Origin: an uncultured Carnobacterium sp.
Lineage (GTDB): Bacteria; Bacillota; Bacilli; Lactobacillales; Aerococcaceae
DNA: 8,980 bases
Direction of reading: 5' to 3'
Assembly: GCA_937923125.1 (NCBI GenBank)
Contig: CALALK010000053.1
Span: 1 to 8,980 of the forward strand
Of this stretch, positions 1 through 6,970 are shown in pieces. Position 1 is the stretch's first letter; the number at the start of each line of letters is the position of its first letter. Made by a program: the position numbers and the translations under genes. The notes beneath the pieces are model-generated. The model was not told the DNA's origin. It saw only the letters and a program-made list of their open reading frames with translations, and ran no database searches.

Positions 1-933
1 TAAGAGATAAGCGACAATTTCTTGTTCATGCTGATGGATTGTCTCCATCCCAATTGCTTCTAAATAATCAATAGCCGCAGCCAGTCCAATGGCTCCTGCG
101 ATATTTGGAGTACCTGCTTCGAATTTCCACGGCAATTCATTCCATGTACTCTCTTGGTCGTACACAAAATCAATCATTTCTCCGCCGAATTCTACAGGAT
201 TCATCTCTTGAAGAAGGGCTTCTTTTCCATATAAGACGCCAATGCCTGTTGGAGCAAGCATCTTATGTCCACTAAAAGCATAAAAGTCACAGTCTAACTC
301 TTGGACATCCACTCTTTGATGTGGCGCTGCTTGGGCACCATCCACAACAAGGATGCCTCCTACTGCGTGAACCATTTCGGATACACGTTTCACATCCGTT
401 ACTGTTCCAAGAACGTTTGACGCATGGTTTATTGAAACGATTTTTGCCTTTTCGGCTAAAGATGATTCGGCTGCTTCAAGGTCTAATTCGCCCTCTTTCG
501 TTAATGAAAAATAACGTAAGACGGCTCCTGTTTGTTTTGCCACTTGTTGCCAAGGCACCACATTCGAATGGTGCTCAGCAGGGCTAATCCAAATTTCGTC
601 TCCTTCTTGGAGGCGATTCGGCGCAAACCCTTGTGCAACCCAGTTTAAGCTAGTTGTCGTTCCACGCGTAAAGAGCACTTCTTTTGTGCTACTAGCGTTG
701 ATAAATTTCGCTACTTTAGCTCGAGATGCTTCGTATAAGTCAGTGGCTTCCTGAGCCAGTGTATGCACACCACGATGAATATTAGCATTGTGAGTTGCAT
801 AGAATTTCTCAACGGCTTCTACAACTGGACGTGGCTTTTGGGTTGTAGCTGCATTGTCTAAATAGACAAGCACTTCATCGTTGACTTCACGCTTTAATAT
901 TGGAAAGTCTTCTCGAATCGTTTTACTAATCAT
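1..933 (-). CDS. sufS: Cysteine desulfurase SufS, 3' end beyond the window
   Basis: This is a PLP-dependent group II cysteine desulfurase. It takes sulfur from L-cysteine as a persulfide and passes it, in Firmicutes normally through SufU, to the SufBCD scaffold. The window holds the first 311 codons, open to the left edge; the family is about 405-410 residues, so roughly the last quarter is missing, including the expected catalytic cysteine. Visible family marks are VYLDNAAT near residue 25, NIHRGVHTL near 54, TTTSLN near 92, SPAEHHSN (His121/122, PLP stacking), VVDGAQ near 200, and FSGHK with Lys224 as the PLP Schiff-base lysine, the same number as in B. subtilis SufS. EFGGEMIDFV and WKFEAGTPN follow. 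The ATG at 931-933 overlaps the sufD stop by 8 bases (926-933). No good Shine-Dalgarno precedes it, which suggests translation coupled to sufD. Confidence 0.96.
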   Translation of the reverse strand, partial: MISKTIREDFPILKREVNDEVLVYLDNAATTQKPRPVVEAVEKFYATHNANIHRGVHTLAQEATDLYEASRAKVAKFINASSTKEVLFTRGTTTSLNWVAQGFAPNRLQEGDEIWISPAEHHSNVVPWQQVAKQTGAVLRYFSLTKEGELDLEAAESSLAEKAKIVSINHASNVLGTVTDVKRVSEMVHAVGGILVVDGAQAAPHQRVDVQELDCDFYAFSGHKMLAPTGIGVLYGKEALLQEMNPVEFGGEMIDFVYDQESTWNELPWKFEAGTPNIAGAIGLAAAIDYLEAIGMETIHQHEQEIVAYLL

Positions 934-2218
934 AGCTAGCAACCAACTTTTGTTCAATCATATCTACAAGTTCTTTTTGAAGCTCACTTGAAGGGATTGA
1001 ACGAATAACGGCTCCTAAGAATCCACGAATAACAAGGCGTTTTGCCTCAGCTTCTGAGATTCCACGGCTCGTTAAGTAGAATAATTGTTCATCATCCACT
1101 TGCCCCACGCTCGCTGCGTGTCCTGCCGTTACTTCATTTTCATCGATTAATAGAATTGGGTTTGCGTCTCCACGTCCGCCTTCTGAAAGCATCAGTACAC
1201 GGCTTTCTTGTTGGGCATCTGCGAATTTCGCCCCTTTAATAATATGTCCAATTCCGTTAAAGGTTAAGGTTGATTTATCTAAAATAACACCATGTTGCAG
1301 GATATGTCCGACTGAATGTGGCGCATAGTTTGTCACACGAGTATCGATTCCTTGAACTTGGCGTCCTGTAGAAATACCGATGACATTCACTTGAGAATGA
1401 GATCCGTCTCCGCGTAATTCAGAGTCGAAGTCCGCAATTACATTTCCGTCATTCATAATGCCAAGCGCCCAGTTAATCGTTGCATCTTTTTCAAGATAGC
1501 CACGACGGTTCACATACGCATCTGTTGATTGACCTAACGTATCAACGGCGGCAAACTGAACTTTCGCCCCTTGTTTTGCAATCACTTCTACTACAATGTT
1601 GGCTGTATTCTTTTTGTCACCGATACTTTCAAAACGTTCTACATAAGAGACCGAGCTGTTTTCGTCTGCCACGATTAACACGTGCTTCACGAACGCTTCG
1701 TCCACTAAGTTATTTTGAACGAAATGAGATTCAATAATATCTTTTACGTCTACATTTTTTGGAATATAAATAAATACTCCTGAGTTGACCATCGCAGCGT
1801 GATAAGCCGTTAAGCTATCTTCATCGACTGGTACTGCTTTTGTCATATAGTACGGTTTTACGAGCTCTGGATATTGTTCCAGGGCATCGAATAAATCCAT
1901 CACGAGAACGTCCTTCAATGCTGTTTCAACATTCATTTCTTCCCAGTATGATACCGCGCCTAGTTGTACAATTTTTGCACTTCCGGCTGCTGTTGGAATC
2001 ACTTTTGGAAGTTCTTCAATCATTGAAGTGCCTTCACCGATTGCTGATTGGAATAAGTTCCAACGGTGGAATTTCACACGTTCGATAAATGGCAAGTCTA
2101 GTGTTTTAGCTAGTTCCAAGCCTTTTAAACGTGTTTGTAGAAACCACTCTGGTTCATTCTTTGTAAGAGAGAATGCGGTGATTTCTTCTGGTGTTATGGT
2201 TAATTTTGTCTCTGCCAC
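926..2218 (-). CDS. sufD: Fe-S cluster assembly scaffold protein SufD
   Basis: SufD is the SufBCD scaffold subunit that pairs with SufB and binds the ATPase SufC during de novo Fe-S cluster assembly in the cytosol. The C-terminal SufB/SufD core is clear: a beta-helix stretch from about residue 175 to 350, then DANPILLIDENEVTAGHAASVGQ (351-373) with the conserved His367, and YLTSRGISEAEAKRLVIRGF (381-400). I place the start at the GTG at 2216-2218, giving 430 residues. An upstream in-frame TTG at 2243-2245 would add 9 residues, but it lies inside sufC and has no Shine-Dalgarno, whereas AGGAG stands 7 bases before the GTG. B. subtilis SufD is of similar size. The gene starts 10 bases after the sufC stop, and its own TAG overlaps the sufS start. 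SufD has no known catalytic activity alone. Confidence 0.95.
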   Translation of the reverse strand: MAETKLTITPEEITAFSLTKNEPEWFLQTRLKGLELAKTLDLPFIERVKFHRWNLFQSAIGEGTSMIEELPKVIPTAAGSAKIVQLGAVSYWEEMNVETALKDVLVMDLFDALEQYPELVKPYYMTKAVPVDEDSLTAYHAAMVNSGVFIYIPKNVDVKDIIESHFVQNNLVDEAFVKHVLIVADENSSVSYVERFESIGDKKNTANIVVEVIAKQGAKVQFAAVDTLGQSTDAYVNRRGYLEKDATINWALGIMNDGNVIADFDSELRGDGSHSQVNVIGISTGRQVQGIDTRVTNYAPHSVGHILQHGVILDKSTLTFNGIGHIIKGAKFADAQQESRVLMLSEGGRGDANPILLIDENEVTAGHAASVGQVDDEQLFYLTSRGISEAEAKRLVIRGFLGAVIRSIPSSELQKELVDMIEQKLVASYD

Positions 2219-2221
2219 AAT

Positions 2222-2230
2222 CTCACTCCT
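2222..2230 (-). promoter_or_regulatory. Ribosome binding site that fixes the sufD start
   Basis: AGGAGTGAG reads on the minus strand directly over the sufC stop codon (TAGGAG), with 7 bases between AGGAG and the GTG at 2216-2218. This favours the GTG over the upstream in-frame TTG at 2243-2245. Confidence 0.8.
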
Positions 2231-2999
2231 ACTCTTGATGTTCAATCTTGATTCCTAATTCTTCACTGATTCCTTTATATCCTTCAGCTTCTAGTCGACG
2301 AGCAAGAGAAGCATCTCCTGTCTTCACGATACGACCGTCCATCATAATATGCACTACATCTGGTTCAATGTAGTTTAATAGACGTTGATAGTGCGTAATA
2401 ATTAATGATCCAAAGTTATCTCCACGCATTGCGTTTACTCCACGAGAAACCACTTTTAAGGCATCAATATCTAACCCTGAGTCGATTTCATCTAAAATCG
2501 CAAATGTTGGTTCAATCATTAATAATTGAAGAATCTCGTTACGTTTCTTTTCCCCGCCTGAGAACCCTTCGTTTAAGTAACGTTCTGCCATTTCTTCTGG
2601 CATATCTAAAAGGGCCATTTTTTCATCTAATTTCTTGATGAATTCACGAACTCCCATTTTATCGTCTTCCTCACGACGAGCATTGATAGCTGAACGCATG
2701 AATTCTGCGTTTGTCACCCCAACGATTTCGCTTGGATATTGCATTGCTAAAAATAGACCTGCACGAGCGCGCTCGTCTACTTCCATTTCTAAGACATTTT
2801 CGCCGTCTAATAGGATTTCTCCTTCTGTTACTTCATAACTTGGGTGGCCCATAATCGCTGCAGAAAGCGTTGATTTTCCTGTTCCATTTGGTCCCATGAC
2901 TGCATGAATTTCTCCAGTGTTAATCGTTAAATTAACGCCCTTCAAAATTTCTTTGTCTTCGATCGATACATGTAGATTTTTAATCTCTAAAGTTGCCAC
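2229..2999 (-). CDS. sufC: Fe-S cluster assembly ATPase SufC
   Basis: SufC is the ABC-type ATPase of the SufBCD complex. It is cytosolic and powers conformational change in the SufB-SufD scaffold rather than transport. All nucleotide-binding elements are intact in the 256 residues: Walker [10 protein letters not shown] (36-44), Q-loop Gln87 in AMQYP, signature FSGGEKKR (146-153), Walker B FAILDE (166-171) followed by the D-loop SGLD, and the switch His203 in [19 protein letters not shown] and [12 protein letters not shown] are characteristic of SufC. The start is the GTG at 2997-2999, with AAGGAG 8 bases upstream (3008-3013). It is the first gene of the operon, with its promoter at 3036-3064. 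The order C-D-S is the Firmicutes suf arrangement, not the ABCDSE order of E. coli. Confidence 0.97.
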   Translation of the reverse strand: MATLEIKNLHVSIEDKEILKGVNLTINTGEIHAVMGPNGTGKSTLSAAIMGHPSYEVTEGEILLDGENVLEMEVDERARAGLFLAMQYPSEIVGVTNAEFMRSAINARREEDDKMGVREFIKKLDEKMALLDMPEEMAERYLNEGFSGGEKKRNEILQLLMIEPTFAILDEIDSGLDIDALKVVSRGVNAMRGDNFGSLIITHYQRLLNYIEPDVVHIMMDGRIVKTGDASLARRLEAEGYKGISEELGIKIEHQE

Positions 3000-3035
3000 G
3001 ATACATTCTCCTTTATAATGATTCTATTCTGTATT

Positions 3036-3064
3036 ATTTTATCCTAATTGAGAACGATTCGCAA
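3036..3064 (-). promoter_or_regulatory. sigma-A type promoter of the suf operon
   Basis: Reading on the minus strand, TTGCGA (3064-3059) and TAAAAT (3041-3036) are separated by exactly 17 bases. Transcription would begin near 3029, about 30 bases before the sufC GTG. The -35 and the spacer overlap a dyad at 3048-3064, and the block is nearly repeated upstream of nox at 8549-8577. Confidence 0.75.
3048..3064. promoter_or_regulatory. Imperfect dyad over the suf -35, candidate Fur-family operator
   Basis: TTGAGAA-CGA-TTCGCAA is an inverted repeat with 6 of 7 arm positions matching, lying over the -35 and the start of the spacer. Its 15-base core TGAGAACGATTCGCA agrees at 10 of 14 positions with the 7-1-7 Fur pattern TGATAATNATTATCA. 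The location suits a repressor. The regulator (Fur, PerR or other) is inferred, not shown. Confidence 0.45.
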
Positions 3065-3095
3065 ATAGACGCCCTCTAAAATTTCGTGATAATGC

Positions 3096-3124
3096 TTTTC
3101 ATTTTCATGAAAATGAGGTATGAT
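3096..3124 (+). promoter_or_regulatory. Promoter of the glutamine amidotransferase gene
   Basis: TTTTCA (3096-3101) and TATGAT (3119-3124) are spaced by 17 bases, about 30 bases ahead of the chosen start at 3157. The -35 matches the consensus at 4 of 6 positions and the -10 at 5 of 6. An 18-base perfect palindrome occupies most of the spacer. Confidence 0.6.
3099..3116. promoter_or_regulatory. 18-bp perfect palindrome between -35 and -10, candidate operator
   Basis: TCATTTTCATGAAAATGA is a perfect palindrome with its axis between 3107 and 3108. It overlaps the end of the -35 and stops 2 bases before the -10 of the rightward promoter. That is the classic placement for a repressor that blocks RNA polymerase. 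There is no loop and no U-run, so it is not a terminator. The binding protein is unknown. Confidence 0.55.
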
Positions 3125-3140
3125 GAAACATATTTTTGAA

Positions 3141-3147
3141 AGAAAGG
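3141..3147 (+). promoter_or_regulatory. Ribosome binding site of the glutamine amidotransferase
   Basis: AGAAAGG ends 9 bases before the ATG at 3157 but only 3 bases before the ATG at 3151, and it lies inside the coding region if the TTG at 3136 is used. Spacing therefore favours 3157. Confidence 0.55.
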
Positions 3148-3156
3148 CTGATGCAC

Positions 3157-3900
3157 ATGCAAACTTATCCACTTATTGGTATTGCAGGAAATCATCGCCA
3201 AGATAATACGGAAGAAGATCGCTACATTTTATCGTATGCACCAAATGGTTTCGTCCGTGGTCTTGAAAAAGCAAAAGCGATTCCTGTCATCATTCCCATC
3301 AGCAACCCAGAATTAGCAAAAGAATTCATTTCTAGGGTTGATGGACTCCTATTAGCGGGTGGACAAGACGTTTCTCCATTGTTGTACGGTGAAGAACCGC
3401 ACTTAAACCTGGCACGTACTTATCCTGCTCGTGATGCGTTTGAAATTGAGCTCATTAAAGAAGCTTATAGACAACACAAACCAATCTTTGCAGTGTGTCG
3501 CGGCTTACAAATTCTAAACGTCGCTCTTGGCGGAACACTCTACCAAGATATCGAATCACAATACGAAAACATCTCTGTGAAACATACACAAAAAACAATG
3601 CCAAGCCAACCAACACATACGATTCAAATCGCAAGTGGCAGCGAGCTTTCTCGCGTTCTTGGAACAACGACTCCAGTGAACTCTTACCACCACCAAGCGG
3701 TTAAACAATTGGCCTCTGACTTTGTTCCAGTTGCTTGGAGTACGGATGGACTGATCGAAGCGTTCGAATCTAAATCAAAGGACCAAAGTGTAGTTGCCGT
3801 TCAATGGCATCCTGAATTATTAATTGAAGATAGCAATGTGATGCAAGGGTTATTTGATAACTTTGTGGAGCGTGTAAATCGCTTAAGACAAAATGCATAA
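3157..3900 (+). CDS. Class I glutamine amidotransferase, gamma-glutamyl-GABA hydrolase (peptidase C26) type
   Basis: A cytosolic class I glutamine amidotransferase-fold hydrolase of the PuuD/peptidase C26 family, whose members cleave gamma-glutamyl amides such as gamma-glutamyl-GABA. With the ATG at 3157 it has 247 residues, a usual length. It opens with PLIGIAGNH, then GLLLAGGQDVSP (63-74, oxyanion region), the nucleophile Cys114 in FAVCRGLQILNVALGG, NSYHHQAVK (175-183), and the triad His218 and Glu220 in VQWHPE. PARDAFEIELI (90-100) is typical of the family. It is a lone gene, divergent from suf, with its own promoter and terminator. No putrescine pathway genes are nearby, so the substrate is unproven; another gamma-glutamyl compound is possible. 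Alternative in-frame starts at 3136 (TTG) and 3151 (ATG) are less well placed relative to the ribosome binding site. Confidence 0.88.
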   Translation: MQTYPLIGIAGNHRQDNTEEDRYILSYAPNGFVRGLEKAKAIPVIIPISNPELAKEFISRVDGLLLAGGQDVSPLLYGEEPHLNLARTYPARDAFEIELIKEAYRQHKPIFAVCRGLQILNVALGGTLYQDIESQYENISVKHTQKTMPSQPTHTIQIASGSELSRVLGTTTPVNSYHHQAVKQLASDFVPVAWSTDGLIEAFESKSKDQSVVAVQWHPELLIEDSNVMQGLFDNFVERVNRLRQNA

Positions 3901-3903
3901 TAA

Positions 3904-3942
3904 AAAACTACGAATTCTCACTCGCTGAGAACTCGTAGTTTT
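3904..3942. terminator. Bidirectional terminator between convergent genes
   Basis: Arms at 3904-3920 and 3926-3942 form a 17-bp stem with one mismatch (A opposite C on the plus strand, U-G wobble on the minus strand) and a 5-base loop CTCGC. The rightward transcript ends in TTTTCTTTTTT and the leftward one in TTTTTTATT. It serves the amidotransferase gene, whose stop is 3 bases before it, and the leftward operon ending at 3955. Confidence 0.9.
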
Positions 3943-3954
3943 CTTTTTTATCTT

Positions 3955-4320
3955 TTATTTCACTTCACATTGTTCACATGGAAGGTCTTCCTCTAATAAA
4001 GCATTGAATGCCGCTTCATCTACTCCATTTAAACGAACAATCCAGTTTTTCTCTTCTTCTAATTCATTTAAGAACTCTGGATTATCTTCTAATTCATCAT
4101 GGAAAGCCACGACTACCCCGCTCAGTGGAGAGAGCAATTCCGTCACTGCCTTAGCAGCTTCGACACTAATAATCGAATCTTCTGGAGTTACTGACTCACT
4201 CTTTAACAATTCCACAAAGCTCACATCTCCAAGATCATCTTGTCCTTTTGGAGAAAGACCAATCACATACTCTGAACCGTCTTGTTTAATCCATAGTCCA
4301 TTTTCACTATATTTCTTCAT
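3955..4320 (-). CDS. GcvH-like lipoyl-domain protein with C-terminal CxxC
   Basis: A 121-residue protein with the fold of glycine cleavage H protein, which carries lipoate on a lysine. LGDVSFVELL (30-39) matches the GcvH beta-strand, and EAAK-AVTELLSPLSG (55-68) aligns with ESVKAASDIYAPVSG so that Lys57 falls on the lipoyl lysine. LEDNPEFLNE (78-87) and the NWIV strand follow. The usual ES-V/Y-K context is changed to EAAK, as in the stand-alone GcvH-like proteins of lactic acid bacteria. No gcvT or gcvP is nearby, so lipoate relay or a regulatory role is likelier than glycine cleavage. The tail CEQCEVK carries a CxxC absent from classical GcvH. The ATG at 4318-4320 lies 1 base after the preceding stop, with GGAAGAG 5 bases upstream. 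A longer frame from 4425 lies within the upstream gene and is not supported. Confidence 0.85.
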   Translation of the reverse strand: MKKYSENGLWIKQDGSEYVIGLSPKGQDDLGDVSFVELLKSESVTPEDSIISVEAAKAVTELLSPLSGVVVAFHDELEDNPEFLNELEEEKNWIVRLNGVDEAAFNALLEEDLPCEQCEVK

Positions 4321-4321
4321 C

Positions 4322-4675
4322 TTATCTCTTCCATTTCTCTTCGTAAACTTCTTCTTTAAAACCGAATGTAGCTTCCCCATTATCCAACACAAGTGGACGT
4401 TTGATGAGCATACCATTCCCAGCAAGAAGCTCTGACGCTTCTTTATCGCTCATTTCAGGAAGTTTATCTTTTAGGCCAAGTGAGCGGTACAATTCTCCAC
4501 TCGTATTTGCCATTTTCTTCCACTCTAAATTTTGAGCCTTTTTAATTTTCAATAATTCTTTTGCTGTTGGCGGAGTTTCACGAATATCTTTTTGTTCAAA
4601 TGATACATCATTTAACTCGAACCATTTTAACGCCTTTTTACAAGTCGTACATTTTGGGTGAACATATACAATCAT
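4322..4675 (-). CDS. ArsC/Spx-like thioredoxin-fold protein (YusI type)
   Basis: A 117-residue member of the ArsC/Spx superfamily of thioredoxin-fold proteins. It starts MIVYVHPKCTTCKKAL with the redox pair Cys9-x-x-Cys12, then KDIRETPPT (29-37), NTSGELYRSLGLK (57-69) and KRPLV (92-96) with the conserved cis-Pro94. True Spx proteins have about 130 residues. The length and the adjacent GcvH gene match B. subtilis YusI, which lies beside gcvH (YusH), so a YusI-type protein is more likely than the RNA polymerase-binding regulator Spx. Real arsenate reduction is not implied. The ATG overlaps the RodA stop as ATGA (4672-4675), with a perfect AGGAGG 7 bases upstream. The exact reaction is unknown. 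Confidence 0.85.
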   Translation of the reverse strand: MIVYVHPKCTTCKKALKWFELNDVSFEQKDIRETPPTAKELLKIKKAQNLEWKKMANTSGELYRSLGLKDKLPEMSDKEASELLAGNGMLIKRPLVLDNGEATFGFKEEVYEEKWKR

Positions 4676-5919
4676 TTTCCATCCTCCTGACGTAAACGTA
4701 ACATCGTTGCATCTTGTTGATTCGCTCCAAATGCTGCATCTTCATCTTCAAAAATTGTACTCTTGAAGTGATAACGCATTGACATAATGAGTCCAATCCC
4801 CATCATATTTCCAAGCAAGCTTGATCCCCCTTGAGAAATAAACGGTAATGGAATCCCCGTTAATGGTAGGAGTCCAATTGTCATCCCGATATTTTCAACT
4901 ACGTGGAATAAAATCATCATGATAACGCCGGTTGCGATATACGTATAAAACTCATTTTTCGTATCGAAGCAGACACGAATCATTTGATAAATCAAAATAA
5001 AGTAAATGGCGATTAGGAATGTTCCGCCTAAGAATCCGAAGTTCTCTCCGATGGTCGCAAAGATTAAGTCAGACTCACGAACTGGTACATATACATCAGA
5101 TACGCCGAACCCTTTTCCAAGCATTCTCCCTGAACCAATGGCCTTCAAGCTTTGGAATAATTGATAACCATTTCCACCTTGGTCGCCGTATGGATCTAAC
5201 CATGAATCGATACGAGCAAATTGGTAATTTTTAAATCCAATATTTAATAAGATTTGACGGTTGTACACTACTAAGTAAATAAGGAGCGCTCCGATTAATC
5301 CAACCACAATAATAATTGGGAGTAGGATTTTCCAGCTAATCCCTGACATAATCAGAACTCCACCCAGAATCATTAAGAATACAAGTGTTGTCCCTAAGTC
5401 ATTTTGCAAAATAACGAGTACTAATGCTGGTGCTGCCCATAAAATCAATTTTACGAATAATTGCCAGTCCGTTTGATTCGTCTTATATTTTGTCTTCATA
5501 TTATGAGAAGTGGCTACTTTTGCCAAAATTAAAATATAGAAGATTTTTACGACTTCGGAAGGCTGGAATGAGAAAGTCCCAAACCTAAACCAACTCTTCG
5601 CACCTGTATCGGCATAGGTTGCTCTGTCATAGAAGAACAGAACGGCGAGTAGCATGAGGAGTCCAAAGACATATCCCCAAGTAGTCAGTTTCCATAACTG
5701 TTCCGAATCGAATTGCATAATGACAACAATCGCCACAACCCCTACCATGTACCATACTACTTGCATGAGTACCATTCGAAGAGAGCTATTTCCAGCGATT
5801 AAATACGTTGTCGAGAATAAAGTTGCGATACTAATAAATGCTAATAATAATACAGGAAGGATGACGCCATAGTCGATTCGTGAATCTTTATCGTCATACA
5901 TTAAGTTTTTCTTTTTCAT
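4672..5919 (-). CDS. rodA: SEDS-family peptidoglycan glycosyltransferase, RodA/FtsW type
   Basis: A polytopic SEDS protein of 415 residues that polymerises lipid II glycan strands together with a class B penicillin-binding protein. About ten hydrophobic segments are visible, from near residue 17 to 380. Diagnostic motifs are FQPSEVVKI (118-126), ILQNDLGTTLV (170-180), VPVRESDLIFATIGENFGFLGG (278-299), where Asp284 corresponds to the catalytic loop aspartate of RodA, and GLLPLTGIPLPFISQGGSS (349-367). The length and the short C-terminal tail favour RodA (elongation) over FtsW (division), but this is not decisive without a tree. The ATG at 5917-5919 has AAGGAG 7 bases upstream and overlaps the preceding yihY-like gene by 26 bases. 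It ends in an ATGA overlap with the ArsC-like gene. Confidence 0.92.
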   Translation of the reverse strand: MKKKNLMYDDKDSRIDYGVILPVLLLAFISIATLFSTTYLIAGNSSLRMVLMQVVWYMVGVVAIVVIMQFDSEQLWKLTTWGYVFGLLMLLAVLFFYDRATYADTGAKSWFRFGTFSFQPSEVVKIFYILILAKVATSHNMKTKYKTNQTDWQLFVKLILWAAPALVLVILQNDLGTTLVFLMILGGVLIMSGISWKILLPIIIVVGLIGALLIYLVVYNRQILLNIGFKNYQFARIDSWLDPYGDQGGNGYQLFQSLKAIGSGRMLGKGFGVSDVYVPVRESDLIFATIGENFGFLGGTFLIAIYFILIYQMIRVCFDTKNEFYTYIATGVIMMILFHVVENIGMTIGLLPLTGIPLPFISQGGSSLLGNMMGIGLIMSMRYHFKSTIFEDEDAAFGANQQDATMLRLRQEDGK

Positions 5920-6775
5920 CCGTTACTCCTTCAGTGTCTTTTTTCGGGTGTCTAAAGCGGTAAACAATAACATTTAACACGCCCCCTAAAATCATTACAT
6001 TGGCAATAAAATACAGCCAAATCATAAATATAATCAAGGTTCCAAACGCACCATTCGCCGTAAAATTGCGACCTGCGTAATGAATATAAATCGAGAATAA
6101 TTGCGAAATTAATACAAATCCAATCGTTGTGAATAAGCCCCCTGGAAAAGCATACAAGAAGGACCACTTCACATTAGGAATGGAATAGTACATGAAACTC
6201 ATCAATAAAAAGACGGTTCCAAATAAGATTCCCCATTTTAAAAACGAAAGATCTAAAATAATCGATGCTAAATTGAGAGAGAAAAACTCACCCACTAATC
6301 GTAACACTTGTTCTCCAAAGATGAAGACAATCGACACCGCAAATACGATTAAAATAGCTGCCATTGCAATTACAACGGCAAAGAATCGTTCAAAAATAAA
6401 ATTTCTTCTCACCGGTGCCCCGTATAACACGTTTAGTGAGCGTTGAATACTACTAAACATTTGAGAAGCCGGCCAGAATAAAATCACCAAACCGACAGAA
6501 AGCGCGCCTCCGTTGAAGGTTCCTAAGTAATTCCGAAGAATTGGAAATAGGACATCAGTGATATTGTCCGGTAAAATTGTTTCTAGCGTTTTAAAAATCA
6601 CATCAATAGGAATCGGTAATAACGGAAGAATATTGGCAACTAGCATGACCATTGGAATAACAGACAATAACATATAGTAAGCCATCGCTGCCGATTCAAC
6701 ACCAATATTAACATGCATTAAATCTTCCTGAAAAATCTGCCAAAGCTTTATGCTAAACTTTTTTAGTCGTTGCAC
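5894..6775 (-). CDS. YihY/BrkB (virulence factor BrkB) family membrane protein
   Basis: A 293-residue integral membrane protein of the YihY/BrkB family, historically mislabelled as ribonuclease BN. Six hydrophobic segments lie near residues 30-52, 90-110, 131-155, 181-200, 207-230 and 245-272, with both ends charged and probably cytoplasmic. Family marks are ESAAMAYYMLLSVIPM (27-42), NVLYGAPVRRNFIFERF (115-131), PNVKWSFLYAFPGGLF (200-215), and YAGRNFTANGAFGTLIIFMIWLYF (233-256). Its function is not established. The start is the GTG at 6773-6775, with GGAG 9 bases upstream. An in-frame TTG at 6809-6811 would add 12 residues encoded by the ribosome binding site itself, so it is rejected. It is the first gene of the operon; the 26-base overlap with rodA suggests coordinated expression with envelope synthesis. 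Confidence 0.88.
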   Translation of the reverse strand: MQRLKKFSIKLWQIFQEDLMHVNIGVESAAMAYYMLLSVIPMVMLVANILPLLPIPIDVIFKTLETILPDNITDVLFPILRNYLGTFNGGALSVGLVILFWPASQMFSSIQRSLNVLYGAPVRRNFIFERFFAVVIAMAAILIVFAVSIVFIFGEQVLRLVGEFFSLNLASIILDLSFLKWGILFGTVFLLMSFMYYSIPNVKWSFLYAFPGGLFTTIGFVLISQLFSIYIHYAGRNFTANGAFGTLIIFMIWLYFIANVMILGGVLNVIVYRFRHPKKDTEGVTDEKEKLNV

Positions 6776-6784
6776 GACCTTCCT

Positions 6785-6793
6785 CTCCTTTCC
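6785..6793 (-). promoter_or_regulatory. Ribosome binding site that fixes the yihY-like start
   Basis: GGAAAGGAG on the minus strand stands 9 bases before the GTG at 6773-6775. It would be coding if the TTG at 6809-6811 were the start, so the GTG is preferred. Confidence 0.65.
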
Positions 6794-6832
6794 TTTAAAC
6801 CCTAGACACAATACTCTTATTGTATCTTATTT

Positions 6833-6841
6833 ATTGTATCA
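6833..6841 (-). promoter_or_regulatory. Probable extended -10 promoter of the yihY-rodA operon
   Basis: TGATACAAT on the minus strand forms an extended -10 (TG-N-TACAAT) about 60 bases before the GTG. No good -35 lies 16-18 bases upstream, which fits an extended -10 promoter. A second TACAAT sits at 6819-6824, because GATACAATAA is repeated 14 bases apart (6817-6826 and 6831-6840). Confidence 0.5.
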
Positions 6842-6925
6842 TAATTGCCTTCTTTTTTCTTGTTGAAAGAAGTGATTTTTACCCTTTCTAAAAAAATTAA
6901 TCGTTCCTCTTCTCCCTACAAAAAA

Positions 6926-6959
6926 ATCCCAAAATTCACTTATAAGTGAATTTTGGGAT
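6926..6959 (-). terminator. 34-bp perfect palindrome, second terminator behind nox
   Basis: The two 17-base arms (6926-6942 and 6943-6959) are perfectly complementary, and the last four central bases would form the loop. On the minus strand it is followed by a run of Ts opposite A6920-6925, so it reads as a strong intrinsic terminator for leftward transcripts. The plus side lacks a U-run. Confidence 0.85.
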
Positions 6960-6970
6960 CCTGACATCAA

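Noticed and set aside
321..587. Open frame of 88 codons on the plus strand opposite sufS
   Set aside because: The opposite strand encodes conserved SufS including the PLP lysine; this frame is a shadow.
4004..4435. Open frame of 143 codons on the plus strand opposite the GcvH-like and ArsC-like genes
   Set aside because: It is antisense to two well-supported genes, has a low-complexity serine/phenylalanine-rich product, and resembles no family.
4322..4675. Annotation as the global regulator Spx or as true arsenate reductase
   Set aside because: The protein is shorter than Spx and lies beside a GcvH gene as YusI does; no ars genes are present.
6849..6872. Hairpin CTTCTTT...AAAGAAG upstream of the yihY-like gene
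   Set aside because: A 7-bp AT-rich stem with a 10-base loop lying upstream of the likely -10; too weak to call a terminator or operator.
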